A stretch of 64,000 bases of DNA from an archaeon (GCA_021827865.1 JAKAUC010000009.1:496001-560000); one strand, 5' to 3'. Counted from the stretch's first letter, positions 41,252-49,485 are shown. Notes: a model not told the origin generated them from the letters alone. Numbers and translations are program-made.

Positions 41252-42064
41252 ATGTCGATGAAGAAGAACTATGTGGTAGAGACGATCAGGAAGGCGCAGA
41301 TGGTGCAGCTCCTGGCCAACGGGAAACGTCTCGACGGGAGGGGCCTCGACCAGCCCAGGGAGCTGAAGATCGAGACAGGCGTCATTCCGAAGGCCAACGG
41401 CTCGGCCAGGGTGACCCTGGGGAACACTCAGGTCATAGCAGGGGTGAAGATAGCCACGGGGATCCCCTTCCCTGACACGCCGGACAAGGGGATACTGATG
41501 GTCAACGCCGAGATACTCCCCTTGTCATCCCCCTACGCCGAGGCGGGGCCACCCAGCGAGGACGCCATCGAGCTGGCGAGGGTGACGGACAGAGGGATAC
41601 GCGAGTCTGAGATGGTCGACATGAGCAAGCTCAGCCTGATCCCGGGGAAGTCGGTCATCGCAGTGTTCGTAGACTGCAACGTCATGAACGTCGACGGGAA
41701 CCTGTTCGACGCAACCAGCTACGCCGTGGTGTCCGCCCTCAGGACCGCCAAGATGAAGAAGTACGTGGTCAAGGACGACAAGGTCGAGACGACCGACGAG
41801 CTGATCCCCGTCCCTGTAGAGAGGAACCCCGTGTCGGTGACAGTAGCCAGGATAGGCGACAGGCTGGTGGTCGACCCCAGCGCCGAGGAGGAAGGGTCAA
41901 TGGACATGAGGATCACCATCACCACGGACGACGACGGGAACATCTGCGCCAGCCAGAAGGGCGAGGCTAGCACCATCACCCCGGAGCAGGTGCTCCAGGC
42001 GGCGGACACCTCCATCAAGGTCGGCAAGGCGATCAGGGCCCAGATACTGGAGGCGACCAGGTAG
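41252..42064 (+). CDS. rrp42: Exosome subunit Rrp42
   Basis: A 270-residue RNase PH-fold subunit: NGKRLDGRGLDQPRELKIETGVI, SARVTLGNTQVIAGVKIATGIPFPDTPDKGILMVNAEI and the C-terminal SAEEEGSMDMRITITTDDDGNICASQKGE. It has no active site of its own but completes RNA and phosphate binding with Rrp41. The start directly abuts rrp41 (no gap), and the stop overlaps the L37Ae start by 1 nt. Confidence 0.97.
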   Translation: MSMKKNYVVETIRKAQMVQLLANGKRLDGRGLDQPRELKIETGVIPKANGSARVTLGNTQVIAGVKIATGIPFPDTPDKGILMVNAEILPLSSPYAEAGPPSEDAIELARVTDRGIRESEMVDMSKLSLIPGKSVIAVFVDCNVMNVDGNLFDATSYAVVSALRTAKMKKYVVKDDKVETTDELIPVPVERNPVSVTVARIGDRLVVDPSAEEEGSMDMRITITTDDDGNICASQKGEASTITPEQVLQAADTSIKVGKAIRAQILEATR

Positions 42065-42288
42065 TGCCGAAGGCAAACGAGAGCCTAAAGGGCCTGGGCG
42101 CGAAGTACGGCGGCACCCTCAGGAAGAGGTACGCCAGGGTCTGGAGAACCCTGAAGCAAGCGAGGGAGTGCCCGTCGTGCGCGAGCATGAAGCTCGCCCG
42201 GAGCTCTTCAGGCATCTGGAAGTGCAAGTCCTGCGGCTACACCGTGGCCGGAGGGGCCTATGAGCTCGCGCAGGCGAAGTCGAGATAG
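42064..42288 (+). CDS. rpl37ae: Large ribosomal subunit protein L37Ae (eL43)
   Basis: A 74-residue basic protein with a C4 zinc ribbon: ECPSCASMKLARSSSGIWKCKSCG. The start AKYGGTLRKRYARVWRTLKQ matches archaeal L37Ae. It starts with GTG overlapping rrp42 and is overlapped by the Pcc1 gene at the 3' end by 29 nt. The small RNA-polymerase subunit RpoP, often found beside L37Ae in other archaea, is not present here. Confidence 0.95.
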   Translation: MPKANESLKGLGAKYGGTLRKRYARVWRTLKQARECPSCASMKLARSSSGIWKCKSCGYTVAGGAYELAQAKSR

Positions 42289-42499
42289 CCCCATCGAGTC
42301 AGTCGGGCTGAAGATCACTTTCCGAGCCGACAGGCGGACCGCCGCGAAGATAGCCGAGAAGGTCCCCTCAGCGGTCGTCAGGGGGGGCCTGTGCGTAGTG
42401 AGCATCGAAGGGGATGGGCCCGGGGATGTGGCGGAGAAGGCGAGGGCGGTCCTCGAGCAGGTGAGATCCGTCGAATCTGCGTCGAAAGGCTTTAAGTAG
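42260..42499 (+). CDS. pcc1: KEOPS complex subunit Pcc1
   Basis: A 79-residue protein: IESVGLKITFRADRRTAAKIAEKV, a strand GGLCVVSIEGDGPGDVAEKARAVLEQVRSVE. This is the short alpha/beta fold of Pcc1, the dimerisation subunit of the KEOPS complex that makes t6A in tRNA. The position between L37Ae and prefoldin beta is the usual one for Pcc1 in archaea, which strengthens a weak-sequence call. It overlaps L37Ae by 29 nt. The other KEOPS genes are not in the window. Confidence 0.75.
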   Translation: MSSRRRSRDSPIESVGLKITFRADRRTAAKIAEKVPSAVVRGGLCVVSIEGDGPGDVAEKARAVLEQVRSVESASKGFK

Positions 42500-42523
42500 A
42501 GACAGGGGTCGCTGGTCCGAAAG

Positions 42524-42910
42524 TTGAGCCAACCAGAACTTCCGCCGCTCCTCCGAGAGCAGCTCGCGAGGTACGACCAGGCGCAACAGAACCTGCAGGC
42601 CGTGCTGGCCCAGAAGCAGCAGGTCGAGCTCGAGCTAAGCGAGACGGAGAAGGCGCAGGAGGAGCTCGGCAAAGCGACGGACTCGGAGGCGGTGTACAAG
42701 TTCGCGGGGAACCTGCTGATCAAGACCAAGAAGGAGGACGTGGTGAAGGAGCTCAATGAGAAGAAGGAGCTGGCAAACACCAGGAAGATGGTCCTGGCGA
42801 AGCAGGAGTCGAGGTTCAGGGAGAGCCTCAAGGACCTCCAGACCAAGATAGACGAGGCCGTGAAGGCGAGGCCGCCGCAGGCGCAGCAGCAGCCGCCCGG
42901 GGACGCATAG
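42524..42910 (+). CDS. pfdB: Prefoldin beta subunit
   Basis: A 128-residue coiled-coil protein with the central beta hairpin: REQLARYDQAQQNLQAVLAQKQQVELELSETEKA, DSEAVYKFAGNLLIKTKKEDVVKELNEKKEL and a second long helix. The archaeal prefoldin hexamer (two alpha, four beta) captures unfolded proteins for the thermosome. The C-terminus is Gln/Pro-rich, an extension. It starts at TTG 42524, 24 nt after Pcc1. Confidence 0.93.
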   Translation: MSQPELPPLLREQLARYDQAQQNLQAVLAQKQQVELELSETEKAQEELGKATDSEAVYKFAGNLLIKTKKEDVVKELNEKKELANTRKMVLAKQESRFRESLKDLQTKIDEAVKARPPQAQQQPPGDA

Positions 42911-42923
42911 ACCGTGGCGACCC

Positions 42924-43928
42924 TTGGCCCTTGAAGCGAAACCGGAAGAATTCCCCTTCCTAGAGCCCTCGGTCCTCAGGAAGGCGGCCGTAGTCTGCCA
43001 TAGGAACGCCGATGCGGACGCCTACCTCTCGGCCTACGCCCTCTCCACGCTCATCGGAGCCCTGGCCCCCGGTTGCGAGGTCCACATTGCTACGCCGGGG
43101 GGGATGACGACCCTGACCCAGAAGCTCAGCGCGAAGTTCCCCCACAGAATCGCCGAGGGGAGCGGGGGGGACTACGACCTCTACGTCGCCGTGGACGTGG
43201 GGGACGAAGAGCTGCTGAACGAGTGGAAGGAGAAGTTCAGGGCGAGCCCGGGGGTGAAGGTCCTCGTGGACCACCACCCGCACAGGGGAGGGGACCTCTA
43301 CGGCCACGCAATCGTTGAAGAGGCGGCGACCTCGGCCGCTGAGGTGGTCTGCGGGCTCTTCGAGCGCAAGGGGGTGACCCCGGACCCCCAGACAGCCCAG
43401 GCGCTCCTGGAGGCGATGCTCTTTGACTCCTCTCACCTGGCCATTGCAGGGCCCTCCGGACTCCGGGCTGCTGTGAAGTTGATTGATGCGGGGGCGGACC
43501 TGGCCCTGGCGAGGCGGGAGCTCCGCAGCGAGCCTGACTATGGTGAGGTCCTGGCGAAGCTGAAGGGGGCGCAGAGGATCACGATATTCAGGGCGGGGAC
43601 ATGGGTGGTGGCGACCAGCCACGTCGGCTCGTTCCAGGCCCACGTCGCCAGGTCCCTGATCTACCTCGGGGCCGACCTGGGGCTGGTGGGCGGGGAGTCG
43701 GATGGGGAGACCAGGGTGAGCCTGAGGGCGACCCAGAGGCTCCACGAAGCGACCGGCGTGAAGCTGGGGTCCCAGGTTGCCGAGGAGATGGCGAAGAGGC
43801 TCGGAGGGCACGGCGGCGGACATGCGACCGCCGCTTCATTCTCCACGCCCACGGCGGAGGAGGACACGGTGCAGGCGACCTTGAAGCGGCTCGAGGAGCT
43901 CCTCGGTGAGCTGAAGAAGCTGGACTAG
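42924..43928 (+). CDS. DHH/DHHA1 family phosphoesterase
   Basis: A 334-residue protein with motif I VVCHRNADADAYLSAYAL (HxNxDxDA), the Asp in VAVDVGDEE, the DHH motif in LVDHHPHRGGD and the C-terminal DHHA1 motif GGHGGGHATAASFS. This fits the NrnA/RecJ-like group acting on oligonucleotides or cyclic nucleotides. It ends the superoperon: 13 nt after prefoldin, and its stop overlaps the convergent IDI-like gene by 4 nt. Confidence 0.9.
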   Translation: MALEAKPEEFPFLEPSVLRKAAVVCHRNADADAYLSAYALSTLIGALAPGCEVHIATPGGMTTLTQKLSAKFPHRIAEGSGGDYDLYVAVDVGDEELLNEWKEKFRASPGVKVLVDHHPHRGGDLYGHAIVEEAATSAAEVVCGLFERKGVTPDPQTAQALLEAMLFDSSHLAIAGPSGLRAAVKLIDAGADLALARRELRSEPDYGEVLAKLKGAQRITIFRAGTWVVATSHVGSFQAHVARSLIYLGADLGLVGGESDGETRVSLRATQRLHEATGVKLGSQVAEEMAKRLGGHGGGHATAASFSTPTAEEDTVQATLKRLEELLGELKKLD

Positions 43929-44494
43929 GAGTATCTGGCGGACGCCCTGCTCTTCAGGAACCCCTCGAAAGAGAGCTTGAACCAAGGCGTGTAGAGGTCC
44001 GGGTGCGCCCGCATATCAGCGGCCACGTCAGCGACCCTGGCCCACCTCACCGAAGACATCTCGTCCCCGTTGGGCACGATCTTCCCGTCGAAGTCTCCCA
44101 CCAGGACCCTGCAGAACTCGTTCTCGGCGTTGGGTCCCTGGGGAGCGAAATAGACGAACGAGTGCACGTCCTCCAGCCCCCCCACGGTCGCGCTCAGCTC
44201 TTCCTTCGCCCGGCGCGAAGCCGCCTGCTGGTATGTCTCCCCAGGGTAGACGTGGCTCGTGAAAGAGACGTCCCAGGCGCCCGGCCAGAGGAGCTTCTTC
44301 TGACTGCGCTGCTGCAGCAGAAGCTTCCCGTCGTGGAAGATCAGCGCGGTGTACGCTCTGTGCCGCCTCCCCCTCCCCGCGTGGCAGTTCTCGCGCGTAT
44401 CAGTCCCCAGCTCGTTGTCATTGTCGTCCACGAGTATCAGTATCTCTTGCTTGGCCAACTCTCCCGCATCCCCCATGGATTCTAGATAAGCCAA
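43925..44494 (-). CDS. NUDIX hydrolase, isopentenyl-diphosphate isomerase type 1-like, catalytic Cys absent
   Basis: A 189-residue protein. NCHAGRGRRHRAYTALIF and SRRAKEELSATVGG (IDI-type RRLxxEL region) place it with IDI-1-like NUDIX enzymes. ENEFC resembles the ENExC stretch of IDI that carries the catalytic Glu. The catalytic Cys of the TNxCSHP motif is not there: the region reads SFTSHVYPGE, with Thr in the Cys position. It may therefore be a different NUDIX hydrolase of the same subfamily or a modified isomerase. It is convergent with the DHH gene. Confidence 0.75.
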   Translation of the reverse strand: MAYLESMGDAGELAKQEILILVDDNDNELGTDTRENCHAGRGRRHRAYTALIFHDGKLLLQQRSQKKLLWPGAWDVSFTSHVYPGETYQQAASRRAKEELSATVGGLEDVHSFVYFAPQGPNAENEFCRVLVGDFDGKIVPNGDEMSSVRWARVADVAADMRAHPDLYTPWFKLSFEGFLKSRASARYS

Positions 44495-44529
44495 TCGGGC
44501 TTTTAATCTCAGCCCCCGGAGGGCGCCTG

Positions 44530-44952
44530 ATGCGCCTGTCGGTGACGGGGACGGTGTTCAGCGGAATGGGGAAGGGGAAGTACTACGTCGGCCACCCTGA
44601 GTACCAGAGGCGCTTCAGGGAGCGGCTGGGCTATTCCCCCTACCCGGGGACACTCAACGTGAAGCTCGAAGACGGGGCGCTGATACGGAAGCTTGAGGAG
44701 ATTAGGAAAGCGGACGGGGTGAAGATAGAGGGGTTCACGCTGGGAGGGGAGTCGTTCAGCTCCCTGACGTGCTTTGAAGGTGAATTGAGAGGGGAGAAGG
44801 TCACGCTCCTCTTCATCGACATCACCTACTACAACGAGACGGTCGCTGAGCTGGTCTCACCGGCCTACCTCAGGGGGAAGCTCGGCTTGAAGGACGGCGA
44901 GTACGTGACCTTCAGCGTCGACGTGCCCACCCCTCGCCAAGGTAGGCCATGA
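44530..44952 (+). CDS. ribK: CTP-dependent riboflavin kinase (archaeal RibK)
   Basis: A 140-residue cradle-loop barrel enzyme: VTGTVFSGMGKGKYYVGHPEY, YSPYPGTLNVKL, and ITYYNETVAELVSPAYLRGKLGLKDGEYV. It phosphorylates riboflavin to FMN with CTP. It converges on rbkR, and the genes overlap by 41 nt at their 3' ends. A box A-like CTTTTAATC precedes the ATG. A second riboflavin-kinase-like domain, in rbkR, is next to it. Confidence 0.9.
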   Translation: MRLSVTGTVFSGMGKGKYYVGHPEYQRRFRERLGYSPYPGTLNVKLEDGALIRKLEEIRKADGVKIEGFTLGGESFSSLTCFEGELRGEKVTLLFIDITYYNETVAELVSPAYLRGKLGLKDGEYVTFSVDVPTPRQGRP

Positions 44953-45625
44953 CGGCGCACTCGTCGCCGTCCTTCAGCCCCAAAGACCTCCTGAGGTTGA
45001 CCGGGGAGATCACTTCGAGGACCGAGCTGTCGTGATGGGTCCTCTCGATGGCCAGGACCGCGCCGGGGTGCCTCCCGGCCACCTTCGCCCTGAAGCACTT
45101 CACCCCACCGTAGGACCTCTTGCCGTCGCTGAAGCCCGGGATCTCGATCCCCTTCAGCAAGTCCAGGCGCCTCCGCTGCCCTATCATCGCTTCGCTGGTA
45201 AGACGCAAGTTGAGGGTTCCGGGGAACGGCTCGAAGCCGAGGGCCCCGGCGAAGCCTTCGGCATACCCCTTCATCGAGACATAGTACGCCCCCTCGTTCA
45301 GCCCGGTGAAGACGGTCCCTCGGAACTGCATCGTGTCCTTCCCTCGCTCCAGGTTGGAGCCCACCTCCGCGAGGAAGGTCTCCACAGCGTCCAGGCCGCT
45401 CTCGGTCAGCCTCACGGCCAGGCCCCGCCCTGAGTGTGCCCTCTCGGCCAGGCCCGCCCTCTGCAGGGCGGCGAGCCTCAGGGAAGCAGCCTGCTGACTG
45501 AGGCCCATAGATTCGCCCAACATCCGCGTGGTGACGTTGGAGAAAGAGCGGACGGCGCCGAGCTTCACCAGGTGGAGGAGGGCGGTAAGCTGCTCCGAGC
45601 TCACCCCGGCGTTCTGTCTTGGCAT
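44912..45625 (-). CDS. rbkR: Riboflavin regulator RbkR (wHTH fused to RibK-like domain)
   Basis: A 237-residue fusion. The N-terminal winged helix (LTALLHLVKLGAVRSFSNVTTRMLGESMGLSQQAASLRLAALQRAGL) is followed by a riboflavin kinase-like domain with FRGTVFTGLNEGAYYVSMKGY and PFPGTLNLRL. This is the RbkR architecture known in archaea, where the kinase domain senses CTP/riboflavin and FMN. It starts about 12 nt from a perfect palindrome and is divergent from the ECF riboflavin-type transporter, its predicted target. The kinase activity of the fused domain is likely but not provable here. Confidence 0.9.
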   Translation of the reverse strand: MPRQNAGVSSEQLTALLHLVKLGAVRSFSNVTTRMLGESMGLSQQAASLRLAALQRAGLAERAHSGRGLAVRLTESGLDAVETFLAEVGSNLERGKDTMQFRGTVFTGLNEGAYYVSMKGYAEGFAGALGFEPFPGTLNLRLTSEAMIGQRRRLDLLKGIEIPGFSDGKRSYGGVKCFRAKVAGRHPGAVLAIERTHHDSSVLEVISPVNLRRSLGLKDGDECAVMAYLGEGWARRR

Positions 45626-45636
45626 CTACAAGTACA

Positions 45637-45650
45637 TTGGTAGCTACCAA
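45637..45650. promoter_or_regulatory. Predicted RbkR operator TTGGTAGCTACCAA
   Basis: A perfect 14-bp palindrome lies in the 60-bp gap between rbkR (minus) and the S component gene (plus). The box A of the transporter operon (GCGTTATAAG, about 45653) begins three bases later. This fits repression by FMN-bound or ligand-free RbkR of both its own gene and the transporter. Confidence 0.75.
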
Positions 45651-45685
45651 AGCGTTATAAGTATAACTGGGCGCGCGGCCCCAGC

Positions 45686-46384
45686 ATGGGCACTGTATCG
45701 AGGGGGCGTCTTGACACCGCTTCCATCGCCGGGAGCGCGATATTCAGCGCCCTGGCGCTCATCCTCGCGGCAGGGTCCCAGGCCATGGGCCTGAACTTCC
45801 CTCTCGTGCCATACCTCCAGTTCGACCTCGGCGAGGTCGCCATCATACTTGCTTTCTTCATCTTCGGCCCCGCCCCCGCCCTGGTCTCTTCGTTCGTGGA
45901 GTTCGCGGGGCTGATGGTCTTCGGCCAGCAGATACCTCTGGGCCCCCTGCTGAAGCTGTTCGCCCTGGTGTCCACGGTCGCGGGACTCTGGGCCGGGTCC
46001 AAGATCGCTGCCCGGGGCGGGAGGACCAGTTTCCTCAGGCTCGCGGGGTGGAGCACGGCGCTGGGAGGAGCCGTAAGGGCGCTGGTGATGACGGTGCCTA
46101 ACTTCTACCTTGTCGTTTACATTTACGGCCTCCCGGCCATCGAAGCGTTCGTGAAGGCGCCCTTCGCCGCGATAGGGATCGGGCTGACCTCCTCCAACGC
46201 CCTGCTGGTGGTCCTCGCGTTCACTGGGGTGTTCAACATCATTCAGCTGGCGGCCGTGATGGGGATCTCGTCCCTGGTCCTCAGGGTCCCGTCGGTCCCA
46301 AGGCTGAGGGTCGGGGGGAGGACCCCCTGGTTCGCCGACGTGGTGGCGCCCCCGGCCGTGACACCCCCCAGGGATAGGCGCTAG
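45686..46384 (+). CDS. ECF transporter S component, riboflavin-type (RibU-like)
   Basis: A 232-residue protein with about six helices: IAGSAIFSALALILAAGSQAMGLNFPLVPYLQFDLGEVAIILAFFIFGPAPALVSSFVEF. The pattern LxFDxGEVxxxLxxxxxGP is typical of RibU-like S components. Its regulation by the predicted RbkR site and its position before ecfA1, ecfA2 and ecfT make riboflavin the best substrate guess. It starts about 30 nt after a box A. The tail PPRDRR is an extension. Confidence 0.83.
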   Translation: MGTVSRGRLDTASIAGSAIFSALALILAAGSQAMGLNFPLVPYLQFDLGEVAIILAFFIFGPAPALVSSFVEFAGLMVFGQQIPLGPLLKLFALVSTVAGLWAGSKIAARGGRTSFLRLAGWSTALGGAVRALVMTVPNFYLVVYIYGLPAIEAFVKAPFAAIGIGLTSSNALLVVLAFTGVFNIIQLAAVMGISSLVLRVPSVPRLRVGGRTPWFADVVAPPAVTPPRDRR

Positions 46385-46404
46385 CCCGATACGGTGGCGG
46401 CCGC

Positions 46405-47250
46405 ATGGGAGACATACTCGAGGTCGAGGGGCTCAGCTTCAGGTACCCAGAGGCGCCTAGGAACGCCGTCTCAGGCTTCGACCTAGCGATCCCCGAGGGT
46501 GAGATAGTTGTGCTGGCCGGCCCGTCGGGGTGCGGCAAGTCCACCCTCCTCAGGACAGTGAACGGGCTGATCCCTCACATGTACGGCGGGGAGTACTCTG
46601 GGGACGTGCGCGTAGCCGGCTCCAGCGTCAAGGACTCGAACATGCGCGACCTCGCCCAGTCGGTCGGGTTCCTGTTCCAGAACCCGGAGAACCAGATATT
46701 CATGTTCTCGGTCGAGAGGGACGTGGCGTTCGGCCTCGAGAACCTCGGCGTCCCCAGGAGCGACATGAGGGCGAGGGTGGACGAAGCCCTGAGGCTCCTG
46801 AAGATCGGAGACCTGGCGCAGCGGGCCCCCCACGAGCTCTCCGACGGGCAGAAGCAGAGGGTCGCCCTGGCGGGGGTCCTCGCGATGCGGCCCAAGCTTG
46901 TGATACTCGACGAGCCGACCTCCCTGCTCGACCCCAAGACGGCTTCCGAGCTGGTCGCCCTGGTGGCCAGGCTCAGGAGGGAGCTGGGGACCACCTTCGT
47001 GGTCGTGGAGCACCGCCTTGACCTACTCGTGGAGGTAGCGGACAGGCTGGTCGTCATGGACGGAGGGAAGAAGGTGCTCGAGGGGACCCCCAGGGACGTG
47101 TTGTTCGGAGAGGAAGCCGAGGCCCATGGGGTGGCTGTCCCCGCGATCACCAGGGTGCAGAAGATGCTCGCTGGCAAGGTGGGCGTGAGCGCTGATAGGC
47201 TGCTCGCCCCCTCCGAGCTCGCCGCTGCCGTGGAGGGGAGAGGGGCATGA
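46405..47250 (+). CDS. ecfA1: ECF transporter ATPase subunit EcfA1
   Basis: A 281-residue ABC ATPase. Walker A is GPSGCGKST, the Q-loop is VGFLFQNPENQIF, the signature LSDGQKQRVALAG, Walker B LVILDEPTSLLD and the H-loop VVEHRLD. The VGFLFQNPENQIFMFSVERDVAFG segment is characteristic of the ECF A-subunit family. It forms a heterodimer with EcfA2. It begins 20 nt after the S component and overlaps ecfA2 by 4 nt. Confidence 0.93.
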   Translation: MGDILEVEGLSFRYPEAPRNAVSGFDLAIPEGEIVVLAGPSGCGKSTLLRTVNGLIPHMYGGEYSGDVRVAGSSVKDSNMRDLAQSVGFLFQNPENQIFMFSVERDVAFGLENLGVPRSDMRARVDEALRLLKIGDLAQRAPHELSDGQKQRVALAGVLAMRPKLVILDEPTSLLDPKTASELVALVARLRRELGTTFVVVEHRLDLLVEVADRLVVMDGGKKVLEGTPRDVLFGEEAEAHGVAVPAITRVQKMLAGKVGVSADRLLAPSELAAAVEGRGA

Positions 47251-48059
47251 TAGAGTTCATGGACGTAACCTTCGTCCACCAGAACGGGGTCAGGGCGCTA
47301 GATGGAGTGAGCCTCAGGGTGGAGGCGGGTGAGGTGGTCGCCCTGGTTGGGGAGAACGGCGCCGGGAAGACGACCCTCGTGAAGCATGTGACGGGGCTGC
47401 TCAAGCCTGCGTCTGGGAGCGTCCTCGTCGACGGGGTCGACACGCGGAAGGCGAGCACGGCCCAGCTGTCGCGGAAGGTCGGAGTGGCTTTTCAGAACCC
47501 AGACCACCAGCTCTTTTCAGAGACCGTAGAGGAGGAGATGTCGTTCGCCCTCAGAAACTTCGGGTACTCGCCGGAGCTGGTCCAGAACCGCGTCTCCTGG
47601 GGGCTCGAGCTCTTCGGCCTGGAGGAGTACAGGAAGTCGTCCCCCCTTGTCCTCAGCGGGGGGGAGAAGAAGCGTCTCACCCTGGCGTGCATCCTGGCCT
47701 GGGACCCCCAGATGGTGATACTCGACGAGCCGACGGTGGGCCAGGACTCGATCCAGAAAGAGAAACTGGCGGGGACAATACAGATGCTGATGTCAACGGG
47801 GAAGACCATTGTGGTGGTCTCGCACGACATCGAGTTCCTCTGGCCGATGCAGCCGAGGGTTGTGGTGATGAAGGGAGGGAAGGTGGTGGGGGACGGCCCC
47901 GCCCGCGAGCTCATGCAGGACAGGGAGCTGCTGGACTCCGCCAGGGTTGCGCAGCCCCAGCTGGTGGAGTTCTATCAGCTGCTGGAAAGGAGGCCCCGGG
48001 CCCCCTTCGTCCACCCCCTGGACGCGGGGCGCTGGGTCGAGGAGGGCATTCGGCCATGA
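47247..48059 (+). CDS. ecfA2: ECF transporter ATPase subunit EcfA2
   Basis: A 270-residue ABC ATPase: Walker A GENGAGKTT, Q-loop VGVAFQNPDHQLF, signature LSGGEKKRLTLAC, Walker B MVILDEPTVGQD and H-loop VVVSHDIEF. It forms the second nucleotide-binding half of the energising unit. It overlaps its neighbours by 4 nt on both sides (ATGA), so the module is tightly coupled. The C-terminal 35 residues (LVEFYQLLERRPRAP) extend the usual domain. Confidence 0.93.
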   Translation: MIEFMDVTFVHQNGVRALDGVSLRVEAGEVVALVGENGAGKTTLVKHVTGLLKPASGSVLVDGVDTRKASTAQLSRKVGVAFQNPDHQLFSETVEEEMSFALRNFGYSPELVQNRVSWGLELFGLEEYRKSSPLVLSGGEKKRLTLACILAWDPQMVILDEPTVGQDSIQKEKLAGTIQMLMSTGKTIVVVSHDIEFLWPMQPRVVVMKGGKVVGDGPARELMQDRELLDSARVAQPQLVEFYQLLERRPRAPFVHPLDAGRWVEEGIRP

Positions 48060-48802
48060 TGTGGCTGAGCGGCGGGTTCATCTTCAGGAGGGGGGAGTCG
48101 TTCTACCACAGGCTGGACCCCAGGACGAAGCTGTTGAACTCCGCGCTGATGTTCGTGACGACCCTCCTCGCGAGGTCTGTCTTCGAGATGGCCCTGGTCA
48201 TCGGGTTCATGGTCGGGCTCTCGGCCGCCGCCACGGTCCTAAAGAGGGTGGCAAGGACCATGGCGTTCACCGGGCTGTTCTCCGGATTCATCTTCGTCGT
48301 GAACATAGTGTTCACCAGGAACCTGGATACGTCTCTGCTCTACGCCATCAGGTTCATAGCCATAGTGGTCTCCACCAGCCTCTTCTTCATCACCACCTCC
48401 CCGGACGAGCTCGAGCAGGTGATGAAGATGTTCAGGCTCCCCAGGGACGTCGTCTTCGCCTTCGTGACCGCCGTCAGGTTCATACCCGTGATGATGCTTG
48501 ACACGATGCAGATCATGGACGCCCAGAAGTCGAGGGGGCTGGAGCTGGAGAAGGGCAACCTGGTTCGGAGGGTAAGGAACATGATCCCCATACTGATCCC
48601 CCTGGTGGTCAACTCGGTGGTGAGGAGCGGGGAGCTGGCCGAGGCCATGGAGTCCAGGGCGTACGGAGCCGTCCCCAGGCCGACCTCCCTCCTGGTCTAC
48701 AGGGCGAGGGGGACGGACATCGGGGCCGCCTGCGCCGCCGTGGCGCTGTTCGCCCTGGTCTCCTACTCCTTTTATTTCGTGATCCCAGTGCACTTCCCGT
48801 GA
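48056..48802 (+). CDS. ecfT: ECF transporter transmembrane subunit EcfT
   Basis: A 248-residue membrane protein from ATG 48056, overlapping ecfA2 by 4 nt; the longer tracked start lies inside ecfA2. HRLDPRTKLLNSALMFV at the start and the two coupling helices with SRG and ESRAYG motifs (AQKSRGLELEKG, AEAMESRAYGAVPRP) are diagnostic for EcfT. It links the S component to the ATPases. It overlaps the XPF gene start by 4 nt. Confidence 0.93.
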   Translation: MMWLSGGFIFRRGESFYHRLDPRTKLLNSALMFVTTLLARSVFEMALVIGFMVGLSAAATVLKRVARTMAFTGLFSGFIFVVNIVFTRNLDTSLLYAIRFIAIVVSTSLFFITTSPDELEQVMKMFRLPRDVVFAFVTAVRFIPVMMLDTMQIMDAQKSRGLELEKGNLVRRVRNMIPILIPLVVNSVVRSGELAEAMESRAYGAVPRPTSLLVYRARGTDIGAACAAVALFALVSYSFYFVIPVHFP

Positions 48803-49485
48803 TACCCGCCCGGGTGGTGGCCGACGAGAGGGAGAAGGCGAGCGGCGTCCCCGACGAACTGGCGAAGCTGAACGTCAGGGTCTACTTCAGCAGGCTCCCG
48901 GTGGCCGACTACGTCCTCAACCCCGAGGTGGCGGTCGAGAGGAAATCGGTGAGGGACCTGGTGTCCTCGGTCTACGACTCGCGCATATTCTATCAGGCTG
49001 CGAAGATCTCCGCGGCCTACGCCAAGCCGTTCCTCCTCGTCGAGGGGGACTCCAAGGAGGTGGAGGGCCTGGCACGGAACCTAAAGTCGTTCTACGGCGC
49101 CATTGCGAACGTGACCATCGCCTACGGGCTGAGGGTGCTCTACACTGCCAACCCCAGGGAGACTGCCTTGGCCATCTCAGAGCTCCTGGTCCACGCGAGG
49201 GCGAAACCGCTCGCAAGGCTGCCATCCGAGGTCCCCCGCAAGGCGCAGAGCGCCCCCCTGCAGCAGGTCTACCTGGTGTCGTCTCTCCCGGGGGTAGGCA
49301 GGAGGCTGGCCGAGAAGCTCCTGGCCAAGTACGGCACCCCCAGGCGCGTGATGGCCCTCACGGCCGGGGAGCTCGCCATGACGGACGGCATCGGGTGGAA
49401 GAGGGCGGAGAAGATCAAGGGGGTGTTGGACTCGAAGTATGCGAGGTACGTCGAGACTTCCCCCCAGTCGAGGCTGGAAGAGTGA
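48799..49485 (+). CDS. xpf: XPF/ERCC4-type nuclease with HhH domain
   Basis: A 228-residue protein. The ERCC4 nuclease core reads VVADEREKASGVPDEL, YVLNPEVAVERKSVRDLVSSVYDSRIFYQ, with the ERKxxxD motif intact. The helix-hairpin-helix tandem is in LVSSLPGVGRRLAEKLLAKYGTPRRVMALTAGELAMTDGIGWKRAEKIKGVL. It is like the short, PCNA-dependent XPF of Crenarchaeota, which cuts branched DNA. GTG start overlaps ecfT by 4 nt and its stop overlaps npdG. The C-terminus has no obvious PIP box in the last residues. Confidence 0.93.
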   Translation: MIPARVVADEREKASGVPDELAKLNVRVYFSRLPVADYVLNPEVAVERKSVRDLVSSVYDSRIFYQAAKISAAYAKPFLLVEGDSKEVEGLARNLKSFYGAIANVTIAYGLRVLYTANPRETALAISELLVHARAKPLARLPSEVPRKAQSAPLQQVYLVSSLPGVGRRLAEKLLAKYGTPRRVMALTAGELAMTDGIGWKRAEKIKGVLDSKYARYVETSPQSRLEE

